From contig OZ234504.1 in the NCBI GenBank assembly GCA_965153455.1, positions 1,054,001 through 1,118,000 of the forward strand: a DNA stretch of 64,000 nt, read 5' to 3'. The notes beneath the pieces were generated by a model, which saw only the letters and a program-made list of their open reading frames with translations, searched no databases and had not been told where the DNA came from. A program made the translations under genes and the position numbers. The stretch comes from Sphagnum compactum (taxonomy: Eukaryota > Bryophyta > Sphagnopsida > Sphagnales). Positions 1-10,765 of the stretch are shown piece after piece. Position 1 is the stretch's first letter. Every line of letters starts with the position of its first letter.

Positions 1-998
1 TTGTGAAGACATGGATTTGAATTGGGTATTATATATCTAGGGATCATGAGTTGATTTCTTAAAACATGAAACAATTTTAATGAATTGAGGTGAACGGGTT
101 GGGAGTTTCTACCCTTGGCCTTTGGGATCCAAAATCTACATTTAATTATTTGCAAATTTTTGTTTGGTAATGTGAGTGATTTTGTCACATTCCAACCATA
201 AGGATTATCAAATATTCCATTATATATGTTTGGGAACACTAGTAGTTTGTCGTAATCAACACAACAAGAGATATAAAATGAGCAAATCATTACATCACAT
301 AAATCCAACTTAAAACATAACACCTTGTTTATTCACATTGCAACAAAGGATTGTGATATTGGAATACAATGTGCACATCAAAGATTAAAACAACACATCT
401 TGCCCTCCTATATCAAACTATTCATTTTTATTTTCTTGCCCAATTTGAGAATTTATGTACTAATTCAAAGTAATGTGAACCAAGTTGCATTCACCTTGTT
501 ATAATTCATTCACTTCCTTTTCTTTCAAAGATTCAAAGCATGTACTCACTACCAACAATTGTGATAGATGAACTTTAGAATTTCTTAAAGCTTTTTAATT
601 CCTAGTGCAAGTGTGTTGTTCGACATAAAATTTAAAAATTAGAAATAAAACTAACATGAGTGATGTTTGAATTGATCTAGGAATCTTATAATTAAACAAG
701 TTATATAATGAAAGGTTTTCAAAGTTCTTATACTATGATTGGTTCCAAGAATTAATAATCTTGTAAATGTCCAAAAGTTCAAAAGATTAAAATCTCATAG
801 GTTTTAGCCTTTCCCACTACACCACAACTTGAGACTCATTCCCATTGCTTGCACATAAATCACAAACCTAAATTTAGTGGGAAAGAACTTTTCAAAATTT
901 TTTACTTGGATTTCTACTTAAAAAACACTAAAAACACACACTTCTATCTCGTTTTGACCTAATAGGTTGCTTGATTTTTCAATTTGTGTACAAAATAG
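1..998. other. AT-rich intergenic DNA, no gene seen
   Basis: I find no supportable gene, RNA or repeat here. Reading frames are short and broken on both strands. The right part adjoins the PPR pseudogene, and its upstream motifs may continue into this stretch in a form too decayed to recognise. Confidence 0.6.
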
Positions 999-1654
999 AA
1001 GGCATAGACTTTAATTAAGGAGATGTATTATAAACCATATGTGGTTGCATAGATGACTTTGCTTAATGCTTGCAAAGGTCATGATAATGTGGAGGTGACA
1101 AAACTCATTGCTAAACAAGTTCTTGAATTGGAGCCAAAAAATATTGTAGGCTATGTGTTATTATTAAAAATCTACGTTGATGTTGGCAACATGCATTTGT
1201 GTGAAAAAGTTGAATAGCAAAGAAAATATAGAGGTGTAAAGACATAGTTGAATTGCACCTAGCTAGATTGAAATGAATAATAAAATGCATACATATATTA
1301 TAGATGATCAAGACCACCCTCAAATGGTTGAAAAATGTGTAGAATTAAGGGATTGTATGGCTCATGCATGATGTTGAATATGTGTCATATACAAAGTTTA
1401 TTCCACATGATGAGGAGGAAGAAGAAAAAGGGTTTCATTTGTGTCACCATAATGCAAAATTAGATGTTATATTTGGCTCATCAATAGAGCTCGTGGTACT
1501 CCATTTCAAATAATAATAAAATCTTTTAATTTGTGAAAATTGCCACACTTCCTCCTTCAAAATTAATTTCAAAAATAGTTGAAAAAACAATCATGGTGAG
1601 GGATGCCAAGTCTTTTCACCAATTCAAAGATGGTGGTTGTTCTTCCTAATGAAC
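999..1654 (+). pseudogene. DYW-class pentatricopeptide repeat (PPR) pseudogene, C-terminal part
   Basis: PLS-class PPR-DYW proteins are organelle RNA-editing factors. From about 999 one frame reads a typical last-PPR and E-domain segment (MTLLNACKGH, then LELEPKNIVGYVLL and KIYVDVGNMHLCEKV), interrupted by TAG codons. After frameshifts the DYW-domain landmarks follow in order: a phrase like DTKFIPHDEEEEEK, a relic of the HSE zinc site (CHHNAKL), a CxxCH-like stretch (ICENCHT), ISKIV, and finally VRDAKSFHQFKDGGCSS at about 1594-1643. The usual terminal DYW residues are lost to a stop. The order of motifs over about 650 bases is hard to get by chance. At least three in-frame stops and two or more frame changes make it non-functional. 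N-terminal PPR repeats were not found upstream. Confidence 0.75.
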
Positions 1655-2490
1655 TATTGGTTATGCTAGTAGTTTGTATTGATGATTATTCTATCAATAA
1701 AAAAAAACCATGACTATTACTATGATCCATATTAAGTAGTTGGGGTTGTCTTCCAAGTTCAAATTTTATTTGAATGGAATGAGCCTCTTTGATTAGCTCA
1801 GAACAAAGAAGTTTTGAAGACTCCCAAATATATAAATATTCATTCCAGACAAAGAAACATATTACAATAAGGCAATTTGAACACATGTGTGTTGAATAAT
1901 TAATCAATTTTGAAAAAAAAAAATCCAAAATATTCTTCATATTCTTTCACAAATAATTTGATCTTTGAGAAAAGTAAAAATTGAGAATTGCAACATTTCT
2001 AAAAATAATACACCTAATTTGTGCGAATGCCACCAAGGTACTATAGTATAAGTTGCAATATTTAGTTACCTATATAGGTTCCAAAAGGATAAAGTTGGGC
2101 AAAACATATGGGACAAAACGAGTTGATATTCAAAACATGTTGGGGAGACACCTTGGAAATTTGGGCAACATGTCAAGAACCCATTAGGAACTTGATGACA
2201 TCATATTGGGAGGTTGATGGGAACATAATGAGAAGAAAAAAAAAATCCAACATCCCCCACTTTCCCCAAAAGGAAAAAATTGGGTCTATTGGGTAAATGT
2301 TACAATTCCTCATTGGTGAATGTTAATTTATATTCCCAATTTTGATCATCAACTATTTTGGCTTAAACTAACTAACACACCATTTCCCGCTTGTCACCTT
2401 GTGCTCCACGTCCCTCGCCAAGCTCCTCTCATGTCGACTCTTTTAGCTCCTAATTACTTACACACCCCACGACACTTGGTTAGTTCTAAA
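1655..2490. other. Intergenic DNA between PPR pseudogene and gypsy element
   Basis: Low-GC sequence with short runs of A and T. The stretch 2100-2290 has a short open frame without recognisable motifs. I see no gene. The left end of the chromovirus 3' LTR lies near 2490, but the exact junction is unclear. Confidence 0.5.
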
Positions 2491-2494
2491 GTTT

Positions 2495-3073
2495 CAACCA
2501 CTCAAGATGGACTCCGACTCTTTACTTAGATTTTTTAGACCCTATTATCAAGGCTAAGTCTTAGTTTAACTAGAACAAACCAAGGGCTTGGCTCCTAGAG
2601 TTGATCCACATGGCCTTTAAGCCAAATAAGCCCCATGTTGATTCTAGGGCCTCTTAGGCCCAACTCCTAAAGTTGGTTCAAGAAGGACTTAGATCGGACG
2701 ACTTGAGTCATCCCGGGGCCAACTCTTTCTTGGCGGCCTCAAAGCTTTAAAGGGACAACTTCTAATCATCCCAAGTGCTTTAACATGCCTGCCCACTTGG
2801 GTAGCCCAAGAGATCACTTAATCGTCCATTGAGGGTTTTTGCATTATAGTCTCAAAGATAACCCCTAATCATCTTTTTAGTTAGCAAGAGCCCAAGCTCC
2901 CACCTTAGCCCATTCAAACGCCTTTGTTTGAACGTTTCCCAACTCCTAGAGGAGTCAAACCTTGCGAAGCCATTTCTAGCCTATCTTTCATATTGCCTTA
3001 GTGCCCCATTAAAATGGTTTCAATATGAAGCCCACATTTGTTTAAAACATTTCTTAAGTGGAAGGGCATGTCA
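2495..3073 (-). repeat. 3' LTR of the chromovirus
   Basis: Matches 8050-8623 in the same orientation over its whole length, with shared blocks such as GGCTCCTAGAG, CCCAACTCCTA, CTCAAAGCTTTAAAGGGACAA, AGCCCAAGCTCCCACCTT and GTGGAAGGGCATGTCA. The right end at 3073 is firm because similarity stops there and a polypurine tract follows. The left end is approximate: similarity fades around CAACCACTC at 2496-2504. Confidence 0.85.
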
Positions 3074-3089
3074 TTCACCCCCACCTTCA
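3074..3089 (-). other. Polypurine tract of the chromovirus
   Basis: On the minus strand this reads TGAAGGTGGGGGTGAA directly before the LTR start TGACATG. This is the expected primer site for plus-strand DNA synthesis, and it fixes the inner edge of the 3' LTR. Confidence 0.75.
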
Positions 3090-3423
3090 AGAGGTCTACG
3101 AGGTCTACGTCCTCGTAAACACAAATAACATGGCGAGTCCACCCCTTTCACCACCCTCTTACCTAAAGCCTTTAGGAGAGTAACTAGTTCTCGACTTAGG
3201 TATAATTTGCATCCTAGACTCTTTCTATTAAATGCAAGAAAAATCTTAGAAAATTTTGTTATCCGTCTTTGTGACAATCCCCTTCACCACACTAACCCCT
3301 TTTAGGTTCACTATTCTTACCAAGTGACATTCCCCCTTTTTGGGCGCCTTCAAAACACTTGAAGGTTAAGTTTCATGTTAAGCTTGTTCTCTTAGCGACC
3401 CTAGGCAACCACGTAAGGTCCGA

Positions 3424-3720
3424 TTATAAAACACGCCAACAAATAATGCTTTCACCTCTCACCTTTTGGAGGTTGATGTCTTCATCAAGGTTATGTTGAT
3501 GTGTTGGATTTATTTTATGCACTTTCCTATTTCTCATCTCATGGCCATGCTCATGCTCAAACTTTTCAACCATTTTGGGCAAGTGGTTTAAATGAGTAAG
3601 CTTCACCCACTGAGATTCTTCCAAATGGCTTCCCTTCCACTTGGCCAAGTATTGCTTGTTAACTCACCTATTCTATCTCGTGGTTAGGATGCACTCCATT
3701 TCCCCAACCAACTTGTGTTC
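3424..3720 (-). pseudogene. Chromodomain at integrase C-terminus (chromovirus)
   Basis: The frame reads YLAKWKGSHLEESQWVKL, matching the chromodomain core in which an aromatic, a K-W-K-G turn and a second tryptophan form the methyl-lysine cage and strand. Chromodomains of chromoviruses direct integration to heterochromatin marked by histone H3 lysine-9 methylation. Stops occur just upstream (near 3665-3690). The C-terminal tail after it is rich in H, N and K and ends at 3424. Confidence 0.7.
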
Positions 3721-3779
3721 AATGAGGTTGAATCCTAGACGATACGCTTGTTTCTGGTCCTTCCTTTTCTTGTCCTCAT

Positions 3780-4850
3780 GAATTGGCTTCAATTTGGACA
3801 TATAGAAGGTTGGGTGGGCTACCAATGTCGTTGGTAATTACAAAGTATACACATTTGGGTGGGGTTTACAAATGACCTTATAAGGGCCTACGTACTTTGG
3901 AATGAACCTGTTCGTCAAAGTTTCGGGCATCTTAAAGTCCTTTATGTTTCACCACACTAGGTCCCCCACCTTGAATTCTATGTGCCTTCGCGACTTATTG
4001 ACTTGTTTCTCGTAACTAGTTCGCACTTTCTCTAAAAGCTTGATGGCCCGTGATTTTTTCTCTTCACATTCCTTGGCCATCTTTTCGGCCTACTTGCTGC
4101 ATTCATGACAAATGCATCCTGTTTTAAAAATAGTAGATCCATGGATTGTTTCACTTCAATCCCCAAGGCCAATTCAAAGGGACTCATTTTCGTGGGAATG
4201 TTTTGTTGAGTTGTAACAAAACTCTACCCCAATCCTTATGATTGCCGACAATGTAATTACGGAAATATTGATTCAATATCCCATTCATTTTTTCGATTTG
4301 TCCATTGATTTGTAGATGGAAAATGGTACTAAATTTTAGTTTGGTCCCCATTTTTTTCATGAATAACATCCAAAATTCTAACATAAATTTCACATCCTAG
4401 TCACTTACTATGACCTATGGCATACCATTATGTCAAACCCACATGTCAAAAAATAGCTTTGCCATCCTTGCCGCCATGGCATTTGTTTGGGTTGGTGCAA
4501 ACTTAGCCAACTTTGAGAACCTGTCTACCACCACAAAGATGGCATCTATCCTTTCCCATTATAGGAGACATGTCATAAAATCCATTGAAATATTATCAAA
4601 TGGACATGAAGGGTTTGGGAGGGGCCTATATAACCCGAACTTCTTCTTATGTACTGATTTGGTACTTTGGCACTTCACACGTGTGGACGTATTGTTCTAT
4701 GTCTTCCTTCATTTCGGCCAGTAAAAAATTTTCCCCAACAATTCTTTTGTTGTTTTTTCACCACAATGTCTTGCCATGGGCGCATCATGCATTTTTTGCA
4801 TGACTTTCGTATGCAACTTTCCTTTTGGCACATAAACTCCTGATTATTTC
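3780..4850 (-). pseudogene. Integrase (catalytic core and GPY motif), chromovirus
   Basis: In the direction of the element, the core includes a segment around 4690-4400 resembling the conserved ILVVVDRFSK region, with DIMVCHRS just before VTRM. It continues as KFMLEFWMLFMKKMGTKLKF and a degenerate NGQIEKMNGILNQYFRNYI (4184-4393). Further on, at about 3890-3800, lies YVGPYKVI, the GPY/F module typical of gypsy integrases. Frameshifts break the core between 4393 and 4410 and again near 4180. Integrase inserts the cDNA into the genome; this copy cannot do so. Confidence 0.8.
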
Positions 4851-5049
4851 CATCTTAGTAATCCATCTCGAAAGGTGGTGCTTCTCACCTTTTTTTTTGG
4901 GCGCAAGGCATTGAAATAACTTTGCGCCAAACGACCTTCCACATACACCTTTCGTATTTTCCTCTCTAGATCACTTACTCTGACGAACATGGTTCGAAAA
5001 ATTTGAATATTTTCCCAATGCATCTCCCCTTGGTATTCCTCCTTGCAAC

Positions 5050-5400
5050 TTAACACATATGGCACCACATTTTGTTAAGCTTATGGATCAATTCAATATC
5101 CATAAGGGCCAAGGTATCATGCCAATGTAACTCCTTAGCCATGGCCTTTGGCTGGCTTTCAAAATATCTTAAAAATACATTATTTGTAAAGACCTTAGTT
5201 TCATGAAAACCCAAGTAATGTTGCCATGCCTTTAAGCAATTCATCACTGTAAATAGTTCATTTTTATGAGTTGGCCATCTCAATTGGGTCCCTGCCAACT
5301 TTTTACTTTCAAAGGTTATTAGGTGTCCTTCTTGCACAAGGACCCTGCCTATCACAAACCCATTCGCATTAGTATGCACTTCGAAAGGTTTCTCAAAATC
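5050..5400 (-). pseudogene. RNase H domain, chromovirus
   Basis: The frame contains the gypsy RNase H pattern: a cue to the first Asp region (HTNANGFVIGRVLVQEGH, where the active-site D-A-S is replaced by N-A-N), SKKLAGTQLRWPTHKNELF (the Y-x-x-x-x-x-E helix with E kept), and WQHYLGFHETKVFTNN (the T-D-H motif degraded to T-N-N). Replacement of two catalytic positions indicates loss of activity. It lies between RT and integrase as expected. Confidence 0.8.
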
Positions 5401-5438
5401 TAAGAATTATAACATTGGTGCTAACAATAACTTCTCTT

Positions 5439-6300
5439 TCAAAAGGTCGAATGCCTTTTCCTATTCACCTTTCCACTAAAATAATCCCTGTTTTTCAAGA
5501 GGTCAATGAGCAGTTTGGCCAATGCCGAGAAGTCCTTTATGAACGTATTATAGAAATTGGTCAATCCTAGGAATGACCTTACACCCTTGGCTGACATTGG
5601 GCTTTGCCATTTTTTAATTGATTCAATCTTCTTTGGGTCAACCCTCACCCTTTCCCAAGACAACACATGTCCCAAAAAATTCATCCCTGGACTCGCAAAC
5701 TCGCTTTTCACTTGATTGGTGTATAGTTTTTTGTTTGGAGCTTTTACAACACAAAATCCAAATGTGTCACATGCTCCTTTGTAGACTTGGAATACACTAA
5801 AATGTCATCTATGTAAATATTCACAAACTCATTTAACTTCTCATGAAAGATTGAGTTCATCGATGTGGTGAAAGTGGACGGGGCGTTACATAGCCCAAAC
5901 AGCATGACCAAAAACTCATATGAGTTATATCTTATCCTCATAGTTGTCTTTTCCACATCTACCTCTTCCATGCAAATATGGTAATAACTTGACTTCAAGT
6001 TGATGCGGCTAAAATAACAAGCCCCATTTAGATGATCAAAAAAATCATCAATTTGGGGCAAGGGGTAGTTGTTTTTAATGGTGATTTTGTTCAAGGCATG
6101 ATAATTTATGCACATCCGTAATTTTTTGTCCTTTTTATCCACAAACAAAATGGGCGAACCATAAGGTGATTTATTCGGCCTAATGTATCCCATTTCATTA
6201 AGTTGTTTAATTGAGTTTTAAGCTCTTGATTTATTAAGCCGGTAAGGTGACTTAAACGATGGTGTCGACCCAGGCACCACCTCAATTATATGGTCCACAT
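5439..6300 (-). pseudogene. Reverse transcriptase, chromovirus
   Basis: The best open part runs 6193 to 5744 (149 residues): SPYGSPILFVDKKDKKLRMC, then YPLPQIDDFF, FSRINLKSSYYHI, LFGLCNAPSTF and the catalytic box YIDDILVYSKS. The YIDD aspartates (residues 127-130 of this piece) are intact, but the first metal-binding Asp (normally in R-I-D-L-K-S) is Asn. After a frameshift near 5740 the thumb continues at 5711-5439 (NFLGHVLS, VRSFLGLTNFYNTFI). Synthesis of element cDNA is the family role. In-frame stops upstream of 6193 separate it from protease. Confidence 0.9.
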
Positions 6301-6508
6301 TACGAAAAGGAGGTAAACATTTAAAGAGCTCATATGTTAAGACATCCAAAATTTATTAATTGTGTTGGAAATATAATTAAGCCAGAACTTAACCCCTTTG
6401 GCTTTAGATTTGGCACTAGATTCATCCACACACATAATAATTAAAAAATGAGGTCTCCTGCAATTCTTGAAAGGAGACTAAATGAATACGTACTTTAGTT
6501 AAATTAGC

Positions 6509-7030
6509 CTAATATTCAATTTCTAAACTAACAGACCTATTTGCTAGTTTAGCAATGACTTTTAACTTTGAGCCTCCTCTCAAAACATCTACACGATAAA
6601 TGTTTAAAAAGGTGTTCCCTAAGATGGCCTCAATGCCATCCAAGGTGCAGACCGTGAAGTTTTTTGCAAACTTCGCCTTGCCACATTCCAAAACGGTCCC
6701 CAACACCACCTCACTTGTTGGTGTTGCAGCTGCTAATTGGAACCTAACGGGTTTGGCCACCTTTGTAGCCACCCACTCGAGTCACGCTACCACACTTGGG
6801 CTCACAAATGAGTGCGTGATTCTTGAATCCAAAAGACACAACAATCCATTAATTCCTATCTTGAACCTAAACATGATTAAATTTGGGCCCAACTTGGCCA
6901 CATTTGCATTTGCAATAAATCCCCCTTGTGCCCAACCCTGCTTTACCTTTTCGTTGTCCTTATTGAAGTAACCCAACTCCTTGTAGTTGAAACACCACAC
7001 TTTGGCAACATCCCACGACTTCTTTTCCAT
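6509..7030 (-). pseudogene. Zinc knuckle remnant and aspartic protease, chromovirus
   Basis: The frame from 7030 starts with a degraded CCHC knuckle (CFNYKELGYFNKDN: the second and fourth ligands are lost). It then reaches LLCLLDSRITHSFVSPSVV at its end, matching the retropepsin D-S-G-A-T-H-S-F box with G and A changed to R and I. A new frame at 6772-6509 continues the protease fold (ILGNTFLNIYRVDV, comparable to the I-L-G-M-D-W-L box). Protease would process the gag-pol polyprotein. Confidence 0.75.
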
Positions 7031-7101
7031 CGGGGTCCTTTTGTCCTTAGGTGGGTTCTTATCCCATCTCCTTTTTGGCCCCTCTTTGGGCCACTTGCAG
7101 T

Positions 7102-8079
7102 CTATGCTATGTTCCCAATAGTCATTATCATTGTGAATTGCAAGACTTGTGGCATACTAGCCTTTTTGTGCTTGGAATCATCTTCCATGCACTCTACAAC
7201 CTTCATCATTTCTTGACAAGTTGCAAAGCTTGCAAAATGGCCTTGCAAGCCCAAGGCTGCAAGCCATGAAAGAAGGCCACCTTCTACGCATATTCCTCTT
7301 TCATCAAAATGAGGCTTCATAAGGACATGAAGGTTTGGACATACCTCCCCATTGCTATAGGTCCATCAAATTGGTGCCATCCACCACTCCAAGGCATGGC
7401 CTTTCAAAAGAAACTGTGCCAACCTAAGTTGATCCACATCCATGTTGATCACTTGGGATTCAAAGTAAGTGTCCACTTGGAGGGCCCATTGCCTCACCCT
7501 TTTTGCATCAATGTTCTTTCCAGTGAAAGGATATGGCATTTGGGTCTTCATGGCTTTCGCGGCTTCTTTGCTTGGCCCAACCCCCTCTCCTTTTGAACCT
7601 CTCTCAACTCCAAGGACAATTGCATGTTAATTTCTCTTTCACTAACCACAAAGGTTTGTAACACCTTTATGGATTTGACCATCGCGTTCATGGATAGCGA
7701 TGAAAGAACCTTTTCAATTTGAAGGGCCTTGACCTTGGCCCATTCCCACTCCATCTCTACTTGAATTGCGTCCTTCACAGCTTGGAGGATCTCTCCGACC
7801 TCAAGCTGGAATCTCGCCTCTTGGGCTTTTTTTGCCATTTGGACCTCTTGAGCCCCTTAAGCCTCTTGAGCCACTTGAGCCTCTTTGGCCTTCTTGGGCT
7901 CTTCGATGCTTTGATGTTTTAATCAGTTTCTTCAGAATGTTAGCATATATCAGGTTTTCTTCTTCTTCTTCACTCAAATCCGAAGAGTCGGAGGAAGATC
8001 GAACTTGCTCCACCATATGGAGATTGTCCTTAGAGGTTTTCTGTTTGGAAGATTCCCAACCACTCATGACGAATTCCAA
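7102..8079 (-). pseudogene. Gag region, chromovirus
   Basis: Three overlapping frames make up a broken gag. An acidic N-terminal part with an S/E-rich tract (SSSDSSDLSEEEEE) and an R/G-rich stretch lies at 8079-7801. A helical coiled-coil-like part follows at 7838-7548. The retrotransposon gag core FTGKNIDAKRVRQWALQVDTY, with AQFLLKGHALEWW, lies at 7551-7366, and a last piece at 7320-7102. Gag forms the particle shell. The first ATG (8079) lies at or inside the apparent LTR edge, so the true leader and primer binding site are not resolved. Confidence 0.7.
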
Positions 8080-8623
8080 ATTTCCACTTAAACTTGCTAG
8101 ACCTTGATATCGAGGTTAAGTCTTAATCTAACTGGAGCAAGTTAGAAGCTCGGCTCCTAGAGCCAATCAATGTGGCCTTTAAGTTGCATCAGCCCTAGAC
8201 TAACTCAAGGGCCTCCCAAGCCCAACTCCTAGAGTTGGTTCAAAAAGGATTTAGACCAGGATGACCTAAGTTGTCCTAGGGCCAACCTTTTCTTAGCAGC
8301 CTCAAAGCTTTAAAGGGACAATTTCTAATAATCCCAAGTGCTTTAATAGCGTTTAATTGTCCATTGAGGGTTTTAAAGGGATAAAAGCCTTACATTCTAG
8401 TCCTAAAGACAACCCCTAATTGTTTTCTTGTCGATGAAAGCCCAAGCTCCCACCTTCACCCATCCGGACCCCTAAGTCTGGACATATCTCGACTCCTAGA
8501 GGAGTTGAACCTCGTGGAACCATTTTTGACCTAACTCTCATATTGCTTTATTGCCCCACTAAGATGGCCTCAATATGAAGCCCACATCCGTTGAACACAT
8601 CTCTTAAGTGGAAGGGCATGTCA
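8050..8623 (-). repeat. 5' LTR of the chromovirus
   Basis: Partner of the LTR at 2495-3073; see the shared blocks listed there. The right end CATGTCA at 8617-8623 is exact. The inner (left) boundary is uncertain because similarity continues, weaker, past the TG at 8105 to about 8050. A perfect primer binding site for a known plant tRNA was not recognised next to either candidate. Confidence 0.8.
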
Positions 8624-10500
8624 CTAACCTTTGGGGACATAGCATAATGTGATATAATGGCCTTGGAGAGGGCCCTCCCATTTGAAAAGAGCCGCTTCGT
8701 CCTCAATTATCAAGCTTGGTAATGCCCTAGCACTTGGCTATTACCCTACACATAATTTTGCATAAACTAAAGAGGTAGGAGTTGATCATTGATGAGCTTG
8801 ACAAGGAAAAGGGTGGGGTGGAGCTCAAAGCAAGGAAGGGATAGTGGAATGAACATCAATTCATGTGGTTTGATTCTTTAAGAATGTTTTGCCAAAAATG
8901 GGCGTGCAATTATGATTCGGATAATTGGACCATGGCTAAATGAAGCCAATGTCTTGTCCACATGGATAGCATGCAAAAGTGGGTGGCAAGGCAAGGACCC
9001 TTCAATTGAGCATGCAATCAACCCAAATATTAGAAAAATATTAGGTAGTTTGAAAAGTGGCACACATAGGGAGGTCTTCACTACTACCTAACCAACCAGT
9101 CAATTTGCAAAAGCAATTTAGGAAACTTTGAAGAAGAGGAATCTCCAGAGGGGCAGTTGGGCTTTGTCAAAGCCAATGTCTTTATTGGGGACTGGATCAA
9201 AGTGAGTTGTGGAGGAACTTCAAAGGTTACATAATCTCCCCCTTCTCCTTGCCCTCTCCTTTGCACTACAAGAAGTACAAATATGGTCTGGATCAAGCCT
9301 AAAAAGGCGAGGAGAAAGAACTAGATTCCTCTTACTATTCCACCAATCATGCAAACCCCACCGCCCCTGCCCATTATGTACCCTCTAGCTCCTACTCTAA
9401 AAGTCTTGGGACATTGAAATTTATGTGCCAATTTGGGATGAGCTCAAAAAAAACATTAACCCTAAAAGCAAAACATAAAACTAAAGGTCTTGGGATTGCC
9501 ACCTTAATCTTATTAATGCAGCAACTTTTGCTCATATAGAAGGAGTCAATCTGTGGGACCAACCCAACATAGCTATGTACTCTTTCTTCTACCTATTATG
9601 AATTTATTTGGCCCACCTTTGACCCCATAAGTATGTATAGTCCATGATCTAGTAAATAGCCATTTGTGTGATGATCTTAATGCTTGCAAGTTAAAAATTA
9701 CTGGCAAAATGAATGATAGACCATGAATGACTTGGAGTATTTGAAACCCACAATGTTCCTTGAGCCTTCTTCTCCTTGATCCCATTCTTTCAGTGAATAA
9801 AAGCACCTTGGGCAGGGCTTTGGGAAAGAATATGCGGGTTTTGAGAACCATGGTTATGAATCCTAATGACCGCCGGGGTTTCTTTTTCCTCTGTTTTCAC
9901 TGGTAAAATGCAAGCTCAAAGGAGCAAGAAGAAACAAGGCTCTAGTTTACACCAGCTTCATCAGCTTGCGGGTCAATAAATTCCAAGAATAATAGGCTTT
10001 TGCTATATGCTAGACTTTCACAAATTGATCCTGCAAGCTGGTTTTCAGTTTATTGTTGTCGTGATCCTTCCACAAATCAGAGGATTCTTCAGGTTTCAAA
10101 GTTTTTGTTGTTGTTGTTGTTGTCATCTGTTGTTGTTGTCTAAGTTGACAAAATTTTAGATCCTTGAGAAATCTTCAGGTGAATTCAAGGTTTGTTGGTT
10201 ACAGTAACTGTCTTTGATCACATGAAGTCAGATCCTTGTTAGACTTCAGGTTTCAAGTTTAGAAGAAGTAATAGGTAATTCACACTGTGGATTGAACGCA
10301 AAAGCCCTTTGCAAGAGAATGTCATGATCAACCAGATCCTTGGCTTGTTAATACATCATCACCTATCTAGAGCTATGTAGAACTGAGCCCAACCAAGGTG
10401 CTTGGAGCTGTATTGTTTTTCCCCTAAATTCCCTTTTGCACTGTGTCTCATGATGCTCAACAAAGAGGTTTTGAGATTTTTTTTGGGGGATTGCTCAATG
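8624..10500. other. Intergenic DNA upstream of the LRR gene
   Basis: No gene is supported. Short frames lack domain motifs. The last part (from about 9850) is less AT-rich and contains a TTG microsatellite (about 10106-10140). It may hold the promoter or untranslated leader of the LRR gene at 10766. Confidence 0.5.
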
Positions 10501-10523
10501 TCTTTTTCTCTCTCTCTCTCTCT
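10501..10523 (+). promoter_or_regulatory. CT-repeat (pyrimidine patch) upstream of LRR gene
   Basis: A run of CT dinucleotides about 245 bases before the start codon. Pyrimidine patches of this kind are common in plant core promoters and 5' leaders. A role here is inferred from position only. Confidence 0.4.
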
Positions 10524-10765
10524 AGATTGACCTAGTACAGCAGCAGGAGGGCCCCCATTTGTTGAACCTAAAGCTTACTAGCCCAAGCTTCAGCTGAAGA
10601 AGAAGAAGAGGCTCAGACTTCATCAGATTCTAAATTCATTGTTTTGAGATCCAGCGAGAGAGAGAGATTGATTCAAGCTGTAGAGTGGTGGTAGGGATTT
10701 TTTCTGAGATTGGACTGTGAATTAGGGTTGTACCCAGAAGAAGACTCAGAGGCTGGGCATCAACA

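Larger units (their letters stand above)
2495..8623 (-). mobile_element. Ty3/gypsy chromovirus LTR retrotransposon, old and inactive
   Basis: A near full-length element on the minus strand: 5' LTR (about 8050-8623), gag, protease, reverse transcriptase, RNase H, integrase with GPY motif, chromodomain, polypurine tract and 3' LTR (about 2495-3073). The pol order PR-RT-RH-IN defines Ty3/gypsy, and the chromodomain after the integrase places it among chromoviruses. Every domain carries frameshifts or stops and several catalytic residues are changed. The LTRs differ at about a quarter of aligned positions by eye, mostly transitions, so the insertion is ancient. The outer right end is CA at 8622-8623. 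I could not find a clean target-site duplication: CTAAC follows the right LTR, and CTAAA at 2486-2490 is only a near match. Confidence 0.9.
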
